Positions 5,025 to 6,668 of a stretch of 6,668 bases of DNA are shown in pieces; the first letter of the stretch is position 1; every line of letters begins with the position of its first letter. The DNA comes from Candidatus Aenigmatarchaeota archaeon. Lineage in GTDB: Archaea; Aenigmatarchaeota; Aenigmatarchaeia; Aenigmatarchaeales; Aenigmatarchaeaceae. Location of the stretch: assembly GCA_011773475.1 (NCBI GenBank), contig WVXN01000083.1, forward strand, positions 29,346-36,013. The letters are read 5' to 3'. Under the pieces are notes generated by a model. The model saw only the letters and a program-made list of their open reading frames with translations. It had not been told where the DNA came from and made no database searches. Position numbers and translations under genes: made by a program.

Positions 5025-6112
5025 CTAGATCTTCTCTTATCAAACCAAGTTTTACAATTATTTACACATGTTATCATTGGATTTATGTGATAAGGCTCTT
5101 TACAATTATCACAAGTTCCTTTAGCTTTAGAAAGAGTTTTATCTGCATAAAATTTCATTCTTCTCGTCCATCTTTCAATAGCTGGATATTCTGACATCTG
5201 TTTTGTTAAACTCTCAGACTTGACTAAAATTGGTTCTTGTTCTTCTAGAGTTGATTCTGATGGTTTTTCAGATATTCTTTCTGGTATTCGAACTTCTGTT
5301 GGAGGTTCCATTTCTCTGGTTTTTTCTAAAAGTTTACCAAATGGAGGATTTTCTTCATCAATAACATATGAAGGTGCTCCTCCTTTACGTTCTTTCTTCA
5401 ATCCCCAGTATGGATGGTTATGACGTAAATATGCTGCTGGTGTTTTTGAATTAATATTCAGTTCATTTGCAATGTCTCCACTAGATACAAAACCTTTTTC
5501 TTCAACAATCTTTAAGGCAGTTGTCCTTATTCTTTCTTCCAAACTTACAGTTTTTTCTTCTACTGTTTTTTTACTAAGTTCTTCAAGAACCCTTTCACTT
5601 CTTATAAGCTCGAATATTGTTTTCATAACAGTTTTTCTGTGCTTTCTATCTTCACTTAGTTCTTTATACAGTTCATAATTTCTTTCTACATCTTTTAGAC
5701 TAACTCTTTTGTCAATTGGAGATTTTCTTATGTCTGCTAATGCTGTTCTCACAGCATTAATTGATATTTGGTTGTATGTTCCAAAGTCGGCTAAAAAGTT
5801 TTCCAACGGTTCAGGAGAACTTCGAATCCCTCTTTTTTCCTTTATCACTTCATCTTTTCTTAATGTAACAGAGTATGGGCATTTTTCAGTAGACGGACGT
5901 TTATAGCGATATGTAAGATCATGATATTCAGCTCCACAACTTTTAAGCAACTCTTTTGGATTATGAAAAACCACTTCTTCAGAACCAATTAATTTTTCAT
6001 TTAATGCTATCAAGTAAGCAGTAAGACGATCTCTTATATCTTTTTTCAATTCTGAAACTCTAGTAGTAGCTTCTTGATGCTCCTTTATTTTATTGATAAT
6101 GTCTAGAGACAT
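4991..6112 (-). CDS. Winged-helix and zinc-cluster protein of unknown function, possibly frameshifted near its end
   Basis: A 373-residue cytoplasmic protein of no recognised family. ATG 6112 (MSLDIINKIK) is preferred to the in-frame TTG at 6121. Residues 1-45 are a charged, probably coiled-coil helix; 46-190 are mostly helical and basic/acidic. Residues 193-250 resemble a winged helix: ERIRTTALKIVEEKG, FVSSGDIANELNI, a recognition segment NSKTPAAYLRHN, then GLKKERKGGAPSYVI as the wing. An acidic, Pro-rich linker (252-300) follows. At 334-353 CDNC and CVNNC form a CX2C-X11-CX3C cluster likely to bind zinc. The reading frame ends in RNILSLFYVKN, but an extra T in the run at 5019-5016 would join it to 26 further protein-like residues ending at 4935. 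It may act in nucleic-acid binding; no pathway is evident. Paired TTTAAGCTTA motifs lie upstream. Confidence 0.85.
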   Translation of the reverse strand: MSLDIINKIKEHQEATTRVSELKKDIRDRLTAYLIALNEKLIGSEEVVFHNPKELLKSCGAEYHDLTYRYKRPSTEKCPYSVTLRKDEVIKEKRGIRSSPEPLENFLADFGTYNQISINAVRTALADIRKSPIDKRVSLKDVERNYELYKELSEDRKHRKTVMKTIFELIRSERVLEELSKKTVEEKTVSLEERIRTTALKIVEEKGFVSSGDIANELNINSKTPAAYLRHNHPYWGLKKERKGGAPSYVIDEENPPFGKLLEKTREMEPPTEVRIPERISEKPSESTLEEQEPILVKSESLTKQMSEYPAIERWTRRMKFYADKTLSKAKGTCDNCKEPYHINPMITCVNNCKTWFDKRRSRNILSLFYVKN

Positions 6113-6143
6113 TCTAATCAAGAATAATTAAAATGCCAATAAA

Positions 6144-6173
6144 TTTAAGCTTAAAGAAAGATGTTTAAGCTTA
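6144..6173. promoter_or_regulatory. Two TTTAAGCTTA motifs 20 bases apart upstream of the winged-helix/zinc-cluster gene
   Basis: TTTAAGCTTAAA (6144-6155) is a perfect 12-base palindrome, and TTTAAGCTTA recurs at 6164-6173. The copies start exactly 20 bases apart, about two helical turns. They sit 32-61 bases before the ATG at 6112, overlapping its probable TATA region. This is what a dimeric regulator's operator would look like, and the encoded protein itself is a candidate binder. Confidence 0.5.
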
Positions 6174-6186
6174 CCCCACACTATCA

Positions 6187-6348
6187 TTATTTATTGGGTA
6201 ATAAAAATCTATCATCCAAATATAGCAACACTATCCCTACAATCAAATATAGAATATAAAAAATGTCGTTTGTTACTGTTCTCCATGCTCCTAATATTAT
6301 CAATATAATTCCTATTATTGCTATGATATAAAATGGAATTCTCTTCAT
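6187..6348 (-). CDS. Small 53-residue membrane protein with two helices
   Basis: An unrecognised but convincing short gene, ATG 6348 to TAA 6187. Residues 5-21 (PFYIIAIIGIIILIILGA-like, starting MKRIPF) form one membrane helix. The short loop WRTVTND (22-28) links it to a second helix at 29-44 (IFYILYLIVGIVLLYL). The tail is DDRFLLPNK. This two-helix hairpin with a short polar loop is common among archaeal small membrane proteins of unknown role. The basic start (KR) suggests both ends are cytoplasmic. TTTATATAAA (6390-6381) upstream would be a good TATA box with a short leader; no SD is seen. It ends 74 bases before the start of the winged-helix/zinc-cluster gene on the same strand. Confidence 0.72.
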   Translation of the reverse strand: MKRIPFYIIAIIGIILIILGAWRTVTNDIFYILYLIVGIVLLYLDDRFLLPNK

Positions 6349-6503
6349 AGTAAAAATATAGAGAAATCGGGATTTAAGAGTTTATATAAAAGAATTTTTA
6401 TTCTTCCACTCTTATCTTTTTGATATTCTATTAATTTTTTAACATGTTATTAGAGAGGCGATACTGAGTGTTAAAGTTTAAAATATAAGAGTTCTGTTCA
6501 GAA
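6349..6503. other. Intergenic region before the 53-residue gene
   Basis: Besides the TATA box, it has a small inverted repeat (AAGAAT-TTTT-ATTCTT, 6390-6405) and a slightly more GC-rich patch (6452-6470). Nothing resembles a tRNA or known structured RNA. Confidence 0.4.
6381..6390 (-). promoter_or_regulatory. TATA box of the 53-residue membrane protein gene
   Basis: TTTATATAAA is centred about 37 bases before the ATG at 6348, predicting a leader of roughly 10 bases. CTTAAATC (6377-6370) is closer and could instead give a leaderless transcript. The same palindromic ten-mer occurs at 2900-2909. Confidence 0.5.
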
Positions 6504-6668
6504 TTAAACAGTACATATGACCTGAGGAGGATAGCTCTCTCCAACAACACATTTTCTCCAGGGAGCACATTTATAATAACTGCATGGATTTGGTGCAGCA
6601 CATCTTAAACCAATATTTGGAAAACTAAAACATTCTAGTTTTGTAGGACAAGATGTTTCAGCATCGCA
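6504..6668 (-). CDS. C-terminal end of a Cys-rich, probably exported protein (5' part outside the window)
   Basis: The frame is open from the right edge to the TAA at 6504 and gives 54 residues with eight cysteines (visible positions 1, 7, 13, 23, 29, 34, 40 and 52), starting CDAETSCPTKLEC and ending SYPPQVICTV. The dense, regularly spaced cysteines without CXXC knuckles suit an extracellular disulfide-rich domain, like the Cys-rich region encoded at 3470-4060, although the two are not obviously homologous. Start, signal sequence and full length are outside the window. No family is recognised with confidence. Confidence 0.72.
   Translation of the reverse strand, partial: CDAETSCPTKLECFSFPNIGLRCAAPNPCSYYKCAPWRKCVVGESYPPQVICTV

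Noticed and set aside
6390..6405. Small inverted repeat as a terminator hairpin
   Set aside because: The stem is six AT-rich pairs around a four-base loop, no gene ends there, and it adjoins a promoter box.
1..6668. CRISPR array, tRNA, rRNA, transposase or phage genes
   Set aside because: No regularly spaced repeats, cloverleaf-type sequence, conserved rRNA segment or recombinase motif was found.

Overview
The window looks like a compact, AT-rich archaeal genome segment, most probably from a DPANN-type lineage (Woesearchaeota/Pacearchaeota/Nanoarchaeota-like). Seen directly: many short genes with tight spacing, and A/T-rich boxes (TTTAAATA, ATTAAATT, CTTAAATT, ATTTAAAA) centred about 26-28 bases before several ATGs, as expected of archaeal leaderless mRNAs. 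Small winged-helix and zinc-ribbon proteins, a PspC protein and an exported Cys-rich protein with an 'MESYPRQCR' motif fit that assignment. The lineage is an inference; there is no rRNA or marker gene here.

Layout. 1-1707 (minus): an exported subtilisin-like protease cut by the left edge (its catalytic Ser lies outside), preceded 12 bases upstream by an unrecognised 188-residue membrane protein; the two probably form an operon. 1855-2658 (minus): a multi-spanning membrane protein ending in a PspC domain. 2659-2963: a long divergent promoter region with an 8-codon ORF carrying a near-perfect Shine-Dalgarno, plus T-rich elements spaced about 20 bases apart. 2964-3410 (plus): a winged-helix protein tethered to the membrane by an N-terminal helix. 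3470-4060 (minus): a membrane-anchored extracellular protein with 18 cysteines. 4061-4381: a promoter region with a possible 33-residue microprotein (minus). 4382-4933 (plus): a small zinc-ribbon protein and a small winged-helix-like protein. 4935-6112 (minus): a 373-residue protein with a central winged helix and a C-terminal zinc-binding cluster, whose tail seems to continue in another frame. 6187-6348 (minus): an unlisted 53-residue two-helix membrane protein. 6504-6668 (minus): the C-terminal end of another Cys-rich protein.

Taken together, the genes concern the cell surface (protease, PspC membrane protein, Cys-rich exported domains, small membrane proteins) and DNA-binding regulation (three winged-helix proteins, one membrane-bound). 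No RNA gene, CRISPR array, transposase or integrase was recognised. No complete new system is proven; the best leads are the possible frameshift at about 5016-5019, the SD-driven 8-codon ORF ahead of the PspC gene, the phased repeats before the regulators, and the unannotated microproteins.
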